Program-made: the position numbers and the translations under genes
Notes under the pieces: generated by a model
Told to the model about the DNA's origin: nothing
Seen by the model: only the letters and a program-made list of their open reading frames with translations
Databases searched by the model: none
Origin: Macrostomum hystrix
Taxonomy: Eukaryota; Platyhelminthes; Macrostomidae
Reading direction: 5' to 3'
DNA: 64,000 bases
Assembly: GCA_950097015.1 (NCBI GenBank)
Contig: CATNEN010000001.1
Span: forward strand, 25,411,001-25,475,000
In this document: positions 1-11,704 of the stretch, in pieces
How the letters are laid out: each line of letters starts with the position of its first letter
Position numbering within the stretch: the stretch's first letter is position 1

Positions 1-1667
1 TTTTAGACTACACTCTGAGTCTGTTAGACTACTCTCTGAGTCTGTTAGACTACACTCTGAGTCTGTTAGACTACACTCTGAGTCTGTTAGACTACTCTCT
101 GAGTCTGTTAGACTACTCTCTGAGTCTGTTAGACTACACTCTGAGTCTGTTAGACTACTCTCTGAGTCTGTTAGACTACCCTCTGAGTCTGTTAGACTGA
201 CTACACTCTGAGTCTGTTAGACTACACTCTGAGTCTGTTAGACTACACTCTGAGTCTGTTAGACTACTCTCTGAGTCTGTTAGACGACTTACACTCTGAG
301 TCTGTTAGACTACACTCTGAGTCTGTTAGACTACACTCTGAGTCTGTTAGACTACTCTCTGAGTCTGTTAGACTACCCTCTGAGTCTGTTAGACTGACTA
401 CACTCTGAGTCTGTTTAGACTACACTCTGAGTCTTTTAGACTACACTCTGAGTCTGTTAGACTACCCTCTGAGTCTGTTTAGACTGACTACACTCTGAGT
501 CTGTTAGACTACACTCTGAGTCTTTTAGACTACACTCTGAGTCTGTTAGACTACACTCTGAGTCTGTTAGACTACTCTCTGAGTCTGTTAGACTACCCTC
601 TGAGACTGTTAGACTACACTCTGAGTCTTTTAGACTACACTCTGAGTCTGTTAGACTACACTCTGAGTCTGTTAGACTGACTACACTCTGAGTCTGTTAG
701 ACTACACTCTGAGTCTGTTAGACTGACTACTCTCTGAGTCTGTTAGACTGACTACACTCTGAGTCTGTTAGACTGACTACACTCTGAGTCTGTTAGACTG
801 ACTACACTCTGAGTCTGTTAGACTACACTCTGAGTCTGTTAGACTGACTACTCTCTGAGTCTGTTAGACTGACTACACTCTGAGTCTGTTAGACTGACTA
901 CACTCTGAGTCTGTTAGACTGACTACACTCTGAGTCTGTTAGACTACACTCTGAGTCTGTTAGACTACCCTCTGAGACTGTTAGACTACACTCTGAGTCT
1001 GTTAGACTACTCTCTGAGTCTGTTAGACTACCCTCTGAGACTGTTAGACTACACTCTGAGTCTTTTAGACTACACTCTGAGTCTGTTAGACTACACTCTG
1101 AGTCTGTTAGACTGACTACACTCTGAGTCTGTTAGACTACACTCTGAGTCTGTTAGACTACACTCTGAGTCTGTTAGACTACTCTCTGAGTCTGTTAGAC
1201 TACAGTCTGAGTCTGTTAGACTACACTCTGAGTCTGTTAGACTACACTCTGAGTCTGTTAGACTACTCTCTGAGTCTTTTAGACTACTCTCTGAGCCTTT
1301 TAGACTACACTCTGAGTTTGTTAGACTACATTTCAAGTCTGTTATACTACACCCTGAGTCTGTTATACTACACTATGAGTCTGTTAGACTACCCTCTGAG
1401 TCTGTTAGACTACTCTCTGAGTCTGTTAGACTACTATCTGAGTCTGTTAGACTACACTCTGAGTCTGTTAGACTACTCTCTGAGTCTGTTAGACTACTAT
1501 CTGAGTCTGTTAGACTACACTATGAGTCTGTTAGACTACCCTCTGAGTCTGTTAGACTACACTCTGAGTCTGTTAGACTACCCTCTGAGTCTGTTAGACT
1601 GCACTCCGAGTCTGCTGTAGACTACGCTCTGAGTCTGTTAGACTACCCTCTGAGTCTGTTAGACTGG
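1..1667. repeat. 21-bp minisatellite array
   Basis: About 78 tandem copies of a 21-bp unit containing GTCTGTTAGACTAC and CACTCTGA. Some units carry an extra 4-bp GACT and a few run TCTTTT instead of TCTGTT. The array runs off the left edge of the window. Both strands stay open for long stretches because 21 is a multiple of three; I do not read these as proteins. Confidence 0.97.
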
Positions 1668-1980
1668 CAAGATCAGAAGATTAGATCTTCTAAGATTAGA
1701 TAAGGTAAGATAAGATAAGATAAGATCCACTTAGATGCCAGAAAACTGCAAATATAGCCGCTTCTGACTGACCCGATAGATTTTAATAATAAATTCCCAA
1801 AAATCTCGAAGTAGAAAATCATGAACTCAAAGCCAGCTTTTATCTGTCAAGTGCAGCGCATGGCATGCCTGGCTGCCATGAAGAATCTAGTCAAGGCATT
1901 TCAAACACCTTTTATCCAAACGACATCTTTCATTTGGGCTTCTGCACCTTCAGGATTGTAAACAAACCAGGAAATGGTAA
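1668..1980. other. 3' flank of the K+ channel gene
   Basis: Contains a short AGATAA/AAGAT microsatellite at about 1,690-1,727. Otherwise unique sequence that should hold the 3' UTR of the minus-strand channel gene. I found no clear minus-strand AATAAA here. Confidence 0.5.
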
Positions 1981-2544
1981 TCAACAATGGCCTACCTCAC
2001 TCTTCTGCAGCTCCTTCAGCCTCGATGCCTCCTTGGCGCTGTACAATCGCTCTTTGCCAGCGGGAGCGCCATACGTTGGCGGCGGCTGCTTTGTTGTTGG
2101 CGTCTCAGCCGTGTTGAAATCCGTCGATCCAACACCGTCATCGTTGAAATTGTTCCACGGCAGAGCCCCATCGCCACCACCGTCAGCCAGATCGGCTCCG
2201 TAGAGCTGAGCTTCAGTCGGTGGCATCGCTTCCATTGCCTCCTTGTCGAGCTCGTAGTCCAGCACAGTGATGGTCGCCTCAGCCGTCGATCGGGCAGTCA
2301 GTGTAGCGTCGATGACCGCTGAAGTCTCGCCGCCAGCCGGGACGTCCATCTTGTGAGGCACGCGTTTGATGCGCCAGTACTCTCGCGGCTTCTTGTTCCT
2401 GGACTGCGCGTGCGAGTAATACATGGCGAAGTTGTTCACCACGATCGGCACAGTGAAGGCGATGGTCAGCACGCCGAAGATCACGCACACGCAGCCGATG
2501 GCGTAGCCGGCAGCTTGGCGGGGCGCAAAGTCACCGTAGCCCAC
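1981..2544 (-). CDS. K+ channel exon 4 (filter end, S6, C-tail)
   Basis: 187 codons plus TGA. Begins VGYGDFAP directly after acceptor ATGCAG. S6 is followed by a basic stretch (RNKKPREYWRIKR) and an acidic, Pro/Thr-rich tail. TVP replaces the common PVP by a single base (ACT rather than CCT). Confidence 0.85.
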   Translation of the reverse strand: MGYGDFAPRQAAGYAIGCVCVIFGVLTIAFTVPIVVNNFAMYYSHAQSRNKKPREYWRIKRVPHKMDVPAGGETSAVIDATLTARSTAEATITVLDYELDKEAMEAMPPTEAQLYGADLADGGGDGALPWNNFNDDGVGSTDFNTAETPTTKQPPPTYGAPAGKERLYSAKEASRLKELQKSEVGHC

Positions 2545-5500
2545 CTGCATTTTGACTACTTTATCTGAGACTACTGACTGTGATACGAACATTTTACAAG
2601 CACATTTTACAATGTGCTCTGTGATACGAACTTTTTGTGCAGCTAAATTCAAACTCCGAAACTAAATTCAGCGAAACCTCTTATTACTCGTTCTAGCGAC
2701 CTTTCGACCCGTCGAGCAAGAGTAACGAAAGTCACCCAACCCAGCTCTAGCTCACTCAACTGTGGTTGGGCCCCTTCCTAAGCTGGGCAAAAAACGATGT
2801 CTCAGATATACGAGCGTATCTAACTTACAGTCGTCATTGTAACGAGCGCCCACCAAAGACCGAAGGGAATATTCCGGAAACTGTCCTTCTCGACAAGGTG
2901 AATGATGGATCCGAAAATGACTGCTCCAACAAACAGGAACACAATCATTAGCATGAGCTCGCGCAACGAAATCTTGATAGTGTAGACCAGAATGCGGAAG
3001 GCATTGTAGTGCTTCACCAGCTTGAAGATGCGCAGAACGCGAACCACGCGAAGGCCGCGAAGAACTCGCAGGGTGAGCACTGTCTTCACCAGCGTGGGCG
3101 TGTAATTTGGCAGCGATTCAACAGAACTGAGTGCCAGCGATACGGCGTGCGTCACCACGCAGATGACGTCAATCCAGTTCAGGAAGTCGGTGAAGTATAC
3201 CTTGTAGTCCGGCGCGAAGAACAGACGGAGCGACAACTCGAGCGAAAAGAAGGCGAACATTGTGTAGTCAAGGTAGCGCAGAATCGAGTGCGGCTCAGTG
3301 TCATCGTCCGAGTAGTACCTGGCACCGGACATGTCCTGCGGGTCCACATAGATGCCGCAGGCGGTTGTACACGTGCGGCTCACCGTCATGTTCGCTCCAG
3401 GGATGGGAACTCGGAAAGCTTCGTAAGTTTCTGCCACAAAGCAAACGATGCTGGCGATGACCACAAACATGGATAGGAAAACATAGATCTGGAAGGTTTA
3501 GGCCGGTACAAGTTAGTTTCAATCTCGTCAAAAGCCGACACTAATTAGACACAAAATCTTATCCTCGAAGGGGAGAAGCAGGGCGGTTACCGAATCCGAG
3601 ATGCAGATGCAGCCTCGGAGACTTTGGGGCTTGTGGTGCAACGTACTCCCATTAGGGCCAACACTACCTGACAAAAAGCAAGCCAGGGCAGGTGTACACC
3701 CATGTGTGAGTGTGTGCGTGTTCAGGAGTCAGCCAAATGGGCACAATTGTCTCCTCGCTGGCTGGTGGTCTTACTGTCACCAAATGATGTGCCCAGTGCC
3801 AACAGCCCTCCTACAATTATGTTTTATCCATGTATTGTCATATATCTCATCCCAAGACTAACCCTAGCAGTGAGCGATGCCACCGGGTCCTCCAGAATGG
3901 ACCATATTCTCCGTCGAAACCGGATCCACTTGTTGGTCTCGCTTTTCCACACGTCCGCTTGCACGGCGTAGTTGCCAGTGAGGAAGGTGCTGTCTATGGC
4001 AGCCAGGGTGTCCTTGCACTCGGAGGCCTGGTTGTAGCTGGTCCAGCAGCAGGGCTCAATGTCCTGCTCGAACATGCCCCAGAATTCGAACTCCTGATGG
4101 CACAATAAATCAATCGATAAATTAATCGATCGCGAGAACTCTATTGACTTTTTTGCGCGTGCCGTATAGGCTACGATCTTTATGGGCATCACTACATTGA
4201 GTCTGTCCTGTTGGCATAGTAATTTTGGAGGCTAGGTACTCAGTCCTATTTATTTAATCAATAGCTTGGATGAAATTTTCATTCGCACTAAAGTAAAATT
4301 ACTCTATATTGCTATTCTACTGCATAATTTTCTCGTGATTGACACTAACGTGAGGCGTACTAAAATACCTGGCAAATTTATTCCGACCGTGAGTAGGAAA
4401 TGTATAAAAAAGGTCAAATTCTGAAACTTATGAAGTTGATGCTCAAACAGACCGGTGCAGGTGAGTATTTCTAAATCATGGCCCGTCTGCTATCCCAGAA
4501 TCCTGTGGACCCACGTGTTAGCTGCTGGATTTCAGGCATGTGGATACAGTTGATTGCATCTGCACTGAACTAACACTGTTGCTGGGGCGCCTACCCCACC
4601 TCTGCTGTTATCCCTCCCTGTCAAGCGTTGGTTTCTGCTTGCGGTGTAAGCAGAAGAAGAGGGTTAAAGTATTTGATGGAAATACTATCGCTCGCGTATT
4701 CTCAGTCACAGACCTAGATGTTCGTCCTCACCAGCGTACCTGAGCATATTATAAGTTTCATATTCTGAAAGCTAGCAGTAGGCAGTGGGCATGTCTGCAA
4801 TAGAATGGATAAAGGGAATCTAAATTTTATTGGCCCAATTGTGCGTTTGCCAAAGTCTAGCCCAATATTAACTGACAAAAATTAATAGAAGCCACTAAGG
4901 CTCAGTCAATATGAAAAAGCTATGCAGCTTGTACAGTCTGCTCAGTTACTCGTAATTTATCAACTAAATAATTGCTCCAACTGTCAAAGGAGGCTCTTAA
5001 TTGTTGGCTCCTTTGCCCGTGATGCCTTCTGTCACTAAAATTATCAAGAGTTCTGTTTTGCCAGTTAAACAGAGCAGACCCATGAAGATCTGTTTGTCTG
5101 TATCTCTGCTATCTGAAATCGTACCATTTCGGTATACTTTCTCAGTTAGATAAAAGTACCAGCTAATCTGTAACTAAGCGAGGCTTTCAGTGAGTTGCAC
5201 GCTGCCCACTTCCGACTCTGTGTGTTGCAGAGTGACTGCATTTCTATAGCACTGCTTTTAACACAGCATTTTATTCCATTGTCAAGGCTTGCATCACATC
5301 ATTGAGTGGCTTAGTAGAAGCATTTTTTATTTTCACGCTCTGCTTGCTAAAATTATTTTTTTAAAGCATTGACGAATGATTGTTCCTCAGATATTTATCC
5401 ATCTAGTTTTATCCGCTAAACCTCTTTTTTATTGTCTATGATGCCTGCAAACCCTGACCTGAGTTCTCGAAATAATTTCTGCAAAACCTACAACCCGGTG

Positions 5501-5785
5501 GCTCAAATTTTTCCCTCAAGTACCGACCCTCTTGATGACGTTGCCGCAGAGATTCCTTCGGATGTGCAGCTCCTCGGTGCGGTAGAAGTGCAGGATGTCG
5601 GCAAAGGCCTCCGGATGTCGGTCGAAATAGTACTCCCGCCTGTCCCGGTCGAAGGCCTCGTCGTCCTCCCGCAGGGTGGCCAGCAGGGCCAGACGACTGC
5701 CGGGGAACCGCTCGAGCACCGAGTAGGTGGTCTCAAACCTGGTGCCGCTGATGTTGATCACAATCCGGGCGTCTTTCAAATCCAT
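1981..5785 (-). CDS. Shaw-type (Kv3-like) voltage-gated K+ channel, 4 exons
   Basis: Pore-forming alpha subunit of a plasma-membrane voltage-gated K+ channel; four would assemble through the T1 domain. Coding exons (minus): 5785-5528, 4093-3863, 3488-2829, 2544-1981, all joined in phase 0, giving 570 aa. Seen in order: T1 domain (about 8-105) with the inter-subunit zinc motif HX5CX20CC at H74, C80, C101, C102, formed only when exons 1 and 2 are joined; S1 (about 167-188); a voltage sensor S4 with R304, R307, R310, R313, R316 and K319 at every third residue; selectivity filter TMTTVGYGDF (380-389) split by intron 3; S6 ending VNNF. EPCCW after the zinc motif is Shaw/Kv3-like. Odd point: the usual S6 PVP hinge reads TVP (T414). 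The start is the first ATG of the T1 exon. The C-terminus may continue, because GAGGTAGGCC just before the stop could be a donor. Confidence 0.85.
2829..3488 (-). CDS. K+ channel exon 3 (S1-S5, pore helix)
   Basis: 220 codons covering S1 to the pore helix, including S2, S3, the six-charge S4 and S5, ending inside the selectivity filter at TMTT. Acceptor CTTCCAG|ATC, donor ACT|GTAAGT. The S1-S2 loop holds an NMT sequon (possible N-glycosylation) and two Cys near TCTTAC. Confidence 0.9.
3605..3822 (+). mobile_element. SINE fragment in K+ channel intron 2
   Basis: Resembles the body of the full SINE at 15,874-16,256: it shares GGGCTTGT, TTAGGGCCAAC, GTGTACAC, CAGGAGTCAGC, AAATGGGCA and CACCAAATGATGTGCC in the same order. 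The tRNA-like head is missing or too diverged to see, so it is a 5'-truncated or old copy. Orientation is plus, antisense to the host gene. Confidence 0.7.
3863..4093 (-). CDS. K+ channel exon 2 (end of T1, linker)
   Basis: 77 codons from EFEFWG through EPCCW to the WSILEDP segment before S1. Acceptor CCATCAG|GAG, donor AGG|GTTAGT, both phase 0. Confidence 0.85.
4094..5527. other. K+ channel intron 1
   Basis: 1.4 kb of unique, AT-rich intron sequence. I see no coding region, tandem array or recognisable transposon. Confidence 0.6.
5528..5785 (-). CDS. K+ channel exon 1 (T1 domain)
   Basis: 86 codons with VINISGTRFETT, FDRHPEAF and the first half of the zinc motif (H74, C80). The donor AGG|GTCGGT is chosen because it gives the exact 20-residue spacing to the CC pair in exon 2; a second GT 4 bp further on would break the frame. 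Confidence 0.85.
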
Positions 5786-7186
5786 TGTGGCCTGATTTTC
5801 GTCGCTCAGCTCGTCTCAAGCAGGTATTGTGGCTCTGGATTCCAGGGCCGTTGCTGGGTGAATATGACTGTATTTCGTGAGCTGACAAAGCATGGCAGAA
5901 TGCTGGGGCTTGCAACTCCTCAATGCTCGCCTTGTTGTCCAATGGGGTGACTGTTCTAGACAATGACTTCCCAAAATGGAGCTGAGCTAGGAGAGAGACG
6001 GAAAGACAATGGGTAGACAGAAAGGGAAGACGCGCTCTTGACTTGGGATCTTCAGCGCTCCGAAAGGTGTCAGCTGAATGTACGCGCCCGTCTCGCAGGT
6101 GCTGCAGTTCATAAGCAGCATACTTGCAGTGATTCGCAATTAAAGCAAGCTCACAATCACACTTATGCTATGCTATTACGAGATTATAATTTTCGATATC
6201 TTTTGATTTTCGTTTCAAAATTAAATTTCTACATCAACAAAATACGAAAATAACTTCATCGCGAGCAGATGTCACACAAATAAATTTGCCTAAACCATTA
6301 AATTTTCTGTAGGTTTCATATTTTCTGAAGCAAAATGGAAAATTTAAATGCTTCCTTGCCATCCGTTGCGTTTTTAAATCGAATTTTTTCCATTTTCTAA
6401 ATTAGTTCACGGCCATTGTTCTCCAGGGACTCAGGGACTCAAGGACACAGAATGGCGGATTGGTATTTGAAACATTGCAGAGATGAGACCTGTACTCCCC
6501 AGTTACAATGGGAAGAGCTGCAATGCGGCTGCATCCTTGGCCCTCCTGCGAGCTGCATGCAGGGAATTCTTTTCTTCGGTGACATGCGACAGCTTTTTGT
6601 CCCATGCAGAGAAGATCACTGAGCCTTGGAGCAGAAGCAAGCAGCAAACCAGTTGCCATGGCAACCTGGGTATTAGTCCCGCGTGTGTATCCAGTGTGGG
6701 CATACCTGTCCGCCTCAGCCCTGTTTCTTACAAGTGCATCGTAAAAGCTGTCAGAAATGAGCCAGTCTAGTATTGCATCCATAACTTAATCTGTACATCT
6801 CTATTTAATTTCATTGTCATCCCGGATGTGTCACTCTTTAGCAAGCCATTGTCTGAGTCCGCTCGATACGATCTGCTCAAGTGGTCTCGCTTTTTGTTCT
6901 ACTTTCCAAGCACTCTGCCCGCAGAAATTTTTCTAAGCGTCCAAGAGCTTTGTTTCAGTGCAGTATTTATTTGGAGATTATTCAAACAATGTCCTTCGTT
7001 TCTTATCCACTCAATCCGTTAGCAACACTGAAAACTCTTTACCTATACCAGATGGCATTGCGCATAGCATTTTTTTAACAAAATAGGTTTTCCTGAGGAC
7101 GACAATTTCAAACTTCTAAGCTCATATTTCTAAAACATCTTTCTCAAAAAAATCAGTACCAAGGAACTGCACTTAGCCTTTGGACT
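5786..7186. other. Sequence upstream of the K+ channel
   Basis: Unique sequence presumably containing the 5' UTR and promoter of the minus-strand channel. No TATA box or array stands out. A weak candidate exon is listed at 6,706-6,782. Confidence 0.4.
6706..6782 (-). CDS. Possible short first coding exon, unassigned
   Basis: ATG followed by 25 codons (MDAILDWLISDSFYDALVRN then RAEAD) and a good donor, GACAG|GTATGC. The peptide looks like an amphipathic helix rather than random translation. It does not join the K+ channel exon in frame at the only acceptor I could see, so it may belong to another gene or an alternative 5' end, or be chance. No family recognised. Confidence 0.15.
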
Positions 7187-7565
7187 ATCACAATGACAGC
7201 CTTTGGACTACCAAAGTGACAGCCTTTGGACTACCAAAGTGACAGCCTTTAGGCTACCAAAGTGACAGCCTTTAGACTACCAAAGTGACAGCCTTTGGAC
7301 TACCAAAGTGACAGCCTTTGGACTACCAAAGTGACAGCCTTTAGGCTACCAAAGTGACAGTCTTTAGACTACCAAAGTGACAGCCTTTGGACTACCAAAG
7401 TGACAGCCTTTAGACTACCAAAGTGACAGCCTTTGAACTACCAAAGTGACAGCCTTTAGACTACCAAAGTGACAGCCTTTGAACTACCAAAGTGACAGCC
7501 TTTGAACTACCAAAGTGACAGCCTTTGAACTACCAAAGTGACAACCTTTGAACTACCAAAGTGAC
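7187..7565. repeat. 23-bp minisatellite with internal inverted repeat
   Basis: About 16 copies of a 23-bp unit containing GTGACAGCC and CTTTGGACTACCAAAG. The latter is an inverted repeat (CTTTGG, ACTA loop, CCAAAG). Variants with TTTAGGCTACC or TTTGAACTACC weaken the left arm. Confidence 0.95.
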
Positions 7566-8084
7566 TTAGACTGCTTTGATTCTATTCGAATTTCATCCCT
7601 AAGTGCCTACTTGTCCATTTAAAATCAGTAGTATAGAGTATATCTAACACATTTCCATAGTAAATGGAAATAGGCTTAAAAGTCGGGACAATTAAAAATC
7701 GTGGCTAAACATAGTCAGATAGCTGGTCATCATCTAATGTCCAGTTTATTGTACGGGACAATAACCCTTAACCCTAACTGTGTTTTTAGGGGTTATGCCA
7801 ACAAACCAAATATGAGTGTACCATTCTTTATCTCACAGGAATTTCTCGTGTCGTTTGTGTCAGTTTCTTAGCTCATGAAGTTCTTATTACAAAGGGAATT
7901 CAATGGTGGTGATGCAAATTGAGGATTTGCGAGCTAAATACAAAAAAACAATCAGGATTCGTGGATCAGGTAGACAATCTAATTTGAGCTTAGAATTAAG
8001 GAAGGCCCCATTGTCTGCAGCGAACGATTCCGCATCAAACCACTATCGACTGCTCTCATTGCCACTGATGATAATATCAGAAAA
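7566..8084. other. Unique spacer between arrays
   Basis: AT-rich unique sequence; nothing coding seen. A short CCCTTAACCCTAAC stretch near 7,765 is telomere-like but only two units. Confidence 0.5.
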
Positions 8085-9212
8085 TCGGCAGGCATGTCTC
8101 CAAAGCAGGCATGTCTCCAAAGCAGGCATGTCTCCAAAGCAGGCATGTCTCCAAAGCAGGCATGTCTCCAAAGCAGGCATGTCTCCAAAGCAGGCATGTC
8201 TCCAAAGCAGGCATGTCTCCAAAGCAGGCCTGTCTCCAAAGCAGGCATGTCTTCAAAGCAGGCATGTCTTCAAAGCAGGCATGTCTCCAAAGCAGGCATG
8301 TCTTCAAAGCAGGCATGTCTTCAAAGCAGGCATGTCTCCAAAGCAGGCATGTCTCCAAAGCAGGCATGTCTCCAAAGCAGGCCTGTCTCCAAAGCAGGCA
8401 TGTCTTCAAAGCAGGCATGTCTTCAAAGCAGGCATGTCTCCAAAGCAGGCATGTCTTCAAAGCAGGCATGTCTTCAAAGCAGGCATGTCTCCAAAGCAGG
8501 CATGTCTCCAAAGCAGGCATGTCTCCAAAGCAGGCATGTCTCCAAAGCAGGCATGTCTCCAAAGCAGGCCTGTCTCCAAAGCAGGCATGTCTTCAAAGCA
8601 GGCATGTCTTCAAAGCAGGCATGTCTCCAAAGCAGGCATGTCTCCAAAGCAGGCATGTCTTCAAAGCAGGCATGTCTTCAAAGCAGGCATGTCTCCAAAG
8701 CAGGCATGTCTTCAAAGCAGGCATGTCTTCAAAGCAGGCATGTCTCCAAAGCAGGCATGTCTCCAAAGCAGGCATGTCTCCAAAGCAGGCATATCTCCAA
8801 AGCAGGCATGTCTCCAAAGCAGGCATGTCTCCAAAGCAGGCATGTCTCCAAAGCAGGCATGTCTCCAAAGCAGGCATGTCTCCAAAGCAGGCATGTCTTC
8901 AAAGCAGGCATGTCTTCAAAGCAGGCATGTCTCCAAAGCAGGCATGTCTCCAAAGCAGGCATGTCTCCAAAGCAGGAATGTCTCCAAAGCAGGCATGTCT
9001 CCAAAGCAGGCATGTCTCCAAAGCAGGAATGTCTCCAAAGCAGGCATGTCTCCAAAGCAGGCATGTCTCCAAAGCAGGCATGTCTCCAAAGCAGGCATGT
9101 CTCCAAAGCAGGCATGTCTTCAAAGCAGGCATGTCTTCAAAGCAGGCATGTCTTCAAAGCAGGCATGTCTCCAAAGCAGGCATGTCTCCAAAGCAGGCAT
9201 GTCTCCAAAGCT
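8085..9212. repeat. 17-bp minisatellite (GCATGT units)
   Basis: About 66 copies of CAAAGCAGGCATGTCTC, with TCTTC, CCTGT, GGAATG and GCATAT variants. Each standard unit contains AGGCATGTCT, a match to the p53-family half-site RRRCWWGYYY. Because 17 is not a multiple of three and the unit lacks stops, several frames are open for hundreds of codons; this is an artefact. Confidence 0.97.
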
Positions 9213-9879
9213 CGCATCTCCTGGAACTGCAGATTCTGTTGAAATCCAGCTAATTTTTGCACAATAAGCCAGCAGAAACTTTATTATTTAACAAGGCTTC
9301 AATGTGTAAGCCCAAGCCCAACCTGAAGCTATATCGCGCTGGAAATCTTTGCCTGCAGCCTCGATCAGGGAGATATCGGCAGAACGGAATCCTCCCTCGG
9401 TTTCAGAGCTGCAATTTTACAACCAACACTGCATGGAGCCCACACCTGCTGGAGTCCTATTCCCATTTATGTCGATGCGAAAAGGTGCTAAGAATGGCAG
9501 TTAAATGCACATCTGTCGAAGTTGTAAAGCGAAGACGCCTGGTGGATAATAAAAGCTCACGCTCTTTACAATGCGACGATGCCGATGCATTGACTGACCG
9601 GTCATTATCGATCGCGTCTCCGGGACATTGCGGGGAAATTTGTGGATTCTCGCGCCTGACTCGATCTATCGCTGGGATTCACATAACTCTTGGGATTTTA
9701 TTACTCATTTTAGCCAGAAACTTCATCACGAGAGCCCTGAAATTATGCAATCAAGTTTTGATAACCGGATGAAAACTTGTTAGGACGAAGTAATTGCTTG
9801 CGCATTCCATTCTTCTCAATCAAATCCCAGATCATGGAGACGGAGTAGTGACTCGCCCAGACCCGAGCCGACTTTCACA
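9213..9879. other. Unique spacer
   Basis: Holds an open frame of 171 codons (9,257-9,772, plus) with no recognisable domain, no conserved motif and no partner exon. I treat it as non-coding unless transcript evidence appears. Confidence 0.4.
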
Positions 9880-11380
9880 GACAACCAAAATCTCACAAAC
9901 CCGAATCTCACCAGCACGAATCTCACCCACCTCAATCTCACCCACCTATATCTCACCCAACTAAATCTCACCCACCTAAATCTCACCCATTTCAACCTCA
10001 CCCACCTGAATCTCACCACCTGAGTCTCATCCACCCGAATCTCACCCACCTGAATCTCACCCACCTAAATCAAATCCATCTGAAAATCACAGACCCGAAT
10101 CTCACTCACCTAATCTCACCCATCACAGAACCGAATCCTACAGACCTGAGTCCTACAGAACAGAATCTCGATCACAGAATCGAATCTCACAGAACCGAAT
10201 CTCACAGAATCAAATCTCACAGAACCGAATCCCACAGACCTGAATCTCACAGAACCGAATCCCACAGACCTGAATCTCACAGAACCGAATCTCACAGAAC
10301 CGAATCCTACAGACCTGAATCCTACAGAACCGAATCTCACAGAACCGAATCTCACAGACCCGAATCTCACAGACCTGAATCCTGCAGAACCGAATCTCAC
10401 AGAGACGAATCTCACAGACCCGAATCTCACAGACCTGAATCCTACAGAACCGAATCTCACAGACCCGAATCTCAAAGAACCGAATCTCACAGAACCGAAT
10501 CTCACAGAACCGAATCTCACAGAACCGAATCCCACAGACCTGAATCCTACAGAACCGAATCTCAAAGAGACGAATCTCACAGAGACGAATCTCACAGAAC
10601 CGAATCTCACAGAACCGAATCTCACAGAACCGAATCTCACAGAATCAAATCTCACAGAACCGAATCCCACAGACCTGAATCTCACAGAACCGAATCCCAC
10701 AGACCTGAATCTCACAGACCTGAATCTCACAGAACCGAATCTCACAGAACCGAATCTCACAGAACCGAATCTCACAGAACCGAATCTCACAGAACCGAAT
10801 CCTACAGACCTGAATCCTACAGAACCGAATCTCACAGAACCGAATCTCACAGAACAGAATCTCACAGAGACGAATCTCACAGACCTGAATCTCACAGAAC
10901 CGAATCCCACAGACCTGAATCTCACAGAACCGAATCCCACAGACCTGAATCTCACAGAACCGAATCTTACAGAACCGAATCCTACAGAACCGAATCTCAC
11001 AGAGACGAATCTCACAGAGACGAATCTCACAGAACCGAATCTCACAGAACAGAATCTCACAGAGACGAATCTCACAGAGACGAATCTCACAGAGACGAAT
11101 CTCACAGAGACGAATCTCACAGAACCGAATCCCACAGAATCAAATCTCACAGAACCGAATCTCACAGAGACGAATCGCACAGACACGAATCTCACAGACA
11201 CGAATCTCACAGAACCGAATCTCACAGAACCGAATCTCACAGAACCGAATCTCACAGAACCGAATCTCACAGAACCGAATCTCACAGAACCGAATCTCAC
11301 AGAACCGAATCTCACAGACCCGAATCTCACAGACCCGAATCTCACAGACCTGAATCTCACAGACCCGAATCTCACAGACC
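9880..11380. repeat. 15-bp minisatellite array
   Basis: Starts as a degenerate array of GAATCTCACCCACCT-type units to about 10,125, then about 84 copies of GAATCTCACAGAACC with GAGACG, GACCTG and GACCCG variants. On the minus strand it reads as a 419-codon frame of five-residue RFGSV repeats, which follows from the 15-bp period. Confidence 0.97.
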
Positions 11381-11704
11381 CGCTCTTATCACATCGATTC
11401 TAAAGCATATTCAGTGGTTCTGTTCGGTTCTGTTGCCGTGCTACCAGCTTCGCTGTTCTGCTGTACACAGCAATCACTGCAGCAAATGCAAATTGGCTGC
11501 CTATCCACAATGCCATCTCGGCTTTGATTGGATTGATAAACCAGCGCTGCAGGAAAATGAAATCTGATGCAGCTGCAGTGCTCTGTGCTTGTAACGATAA
11601 GAATTGTCTCTCCTACATACACTGCTTGTGTATAGCTTTTCCTGCTTTGAAATGCAAGCTAGCATGTACTGTACGAGTAATTATATCGTTGGGCAAAGAA
11701 ACCG
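11381..11704. other. Unique spacer
   Basis: Short unique stretch between two arrays; nothing coding seen. Confidence 0.5.

Noticed and set aside
7760..7780. Interstitial telomere repeat
   Set aside because: Only about two CCCTAA-like units, easily expected by chance.
8085..9212. Open frames of 380-450 codons in several frames at once
   Set aside because: The 17-bp unit has no stop in most frames; simultaneous openness in all registers marks a minisatellite, not genes.
9257..9772. 171-codon plus-strand frame with a hydrophobic C-terminal segment
   Set aside because: No recognisable family, no codon or splice support, and it starts inside the edge of an array. It could be revisited if transcripts map here.
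10116..11375. Minus-strand 419-codon frame of RFGSV repeats
   Set aside because: A direct translation of the 15-bp repeat, with no start context, splice sites or unique sequence.
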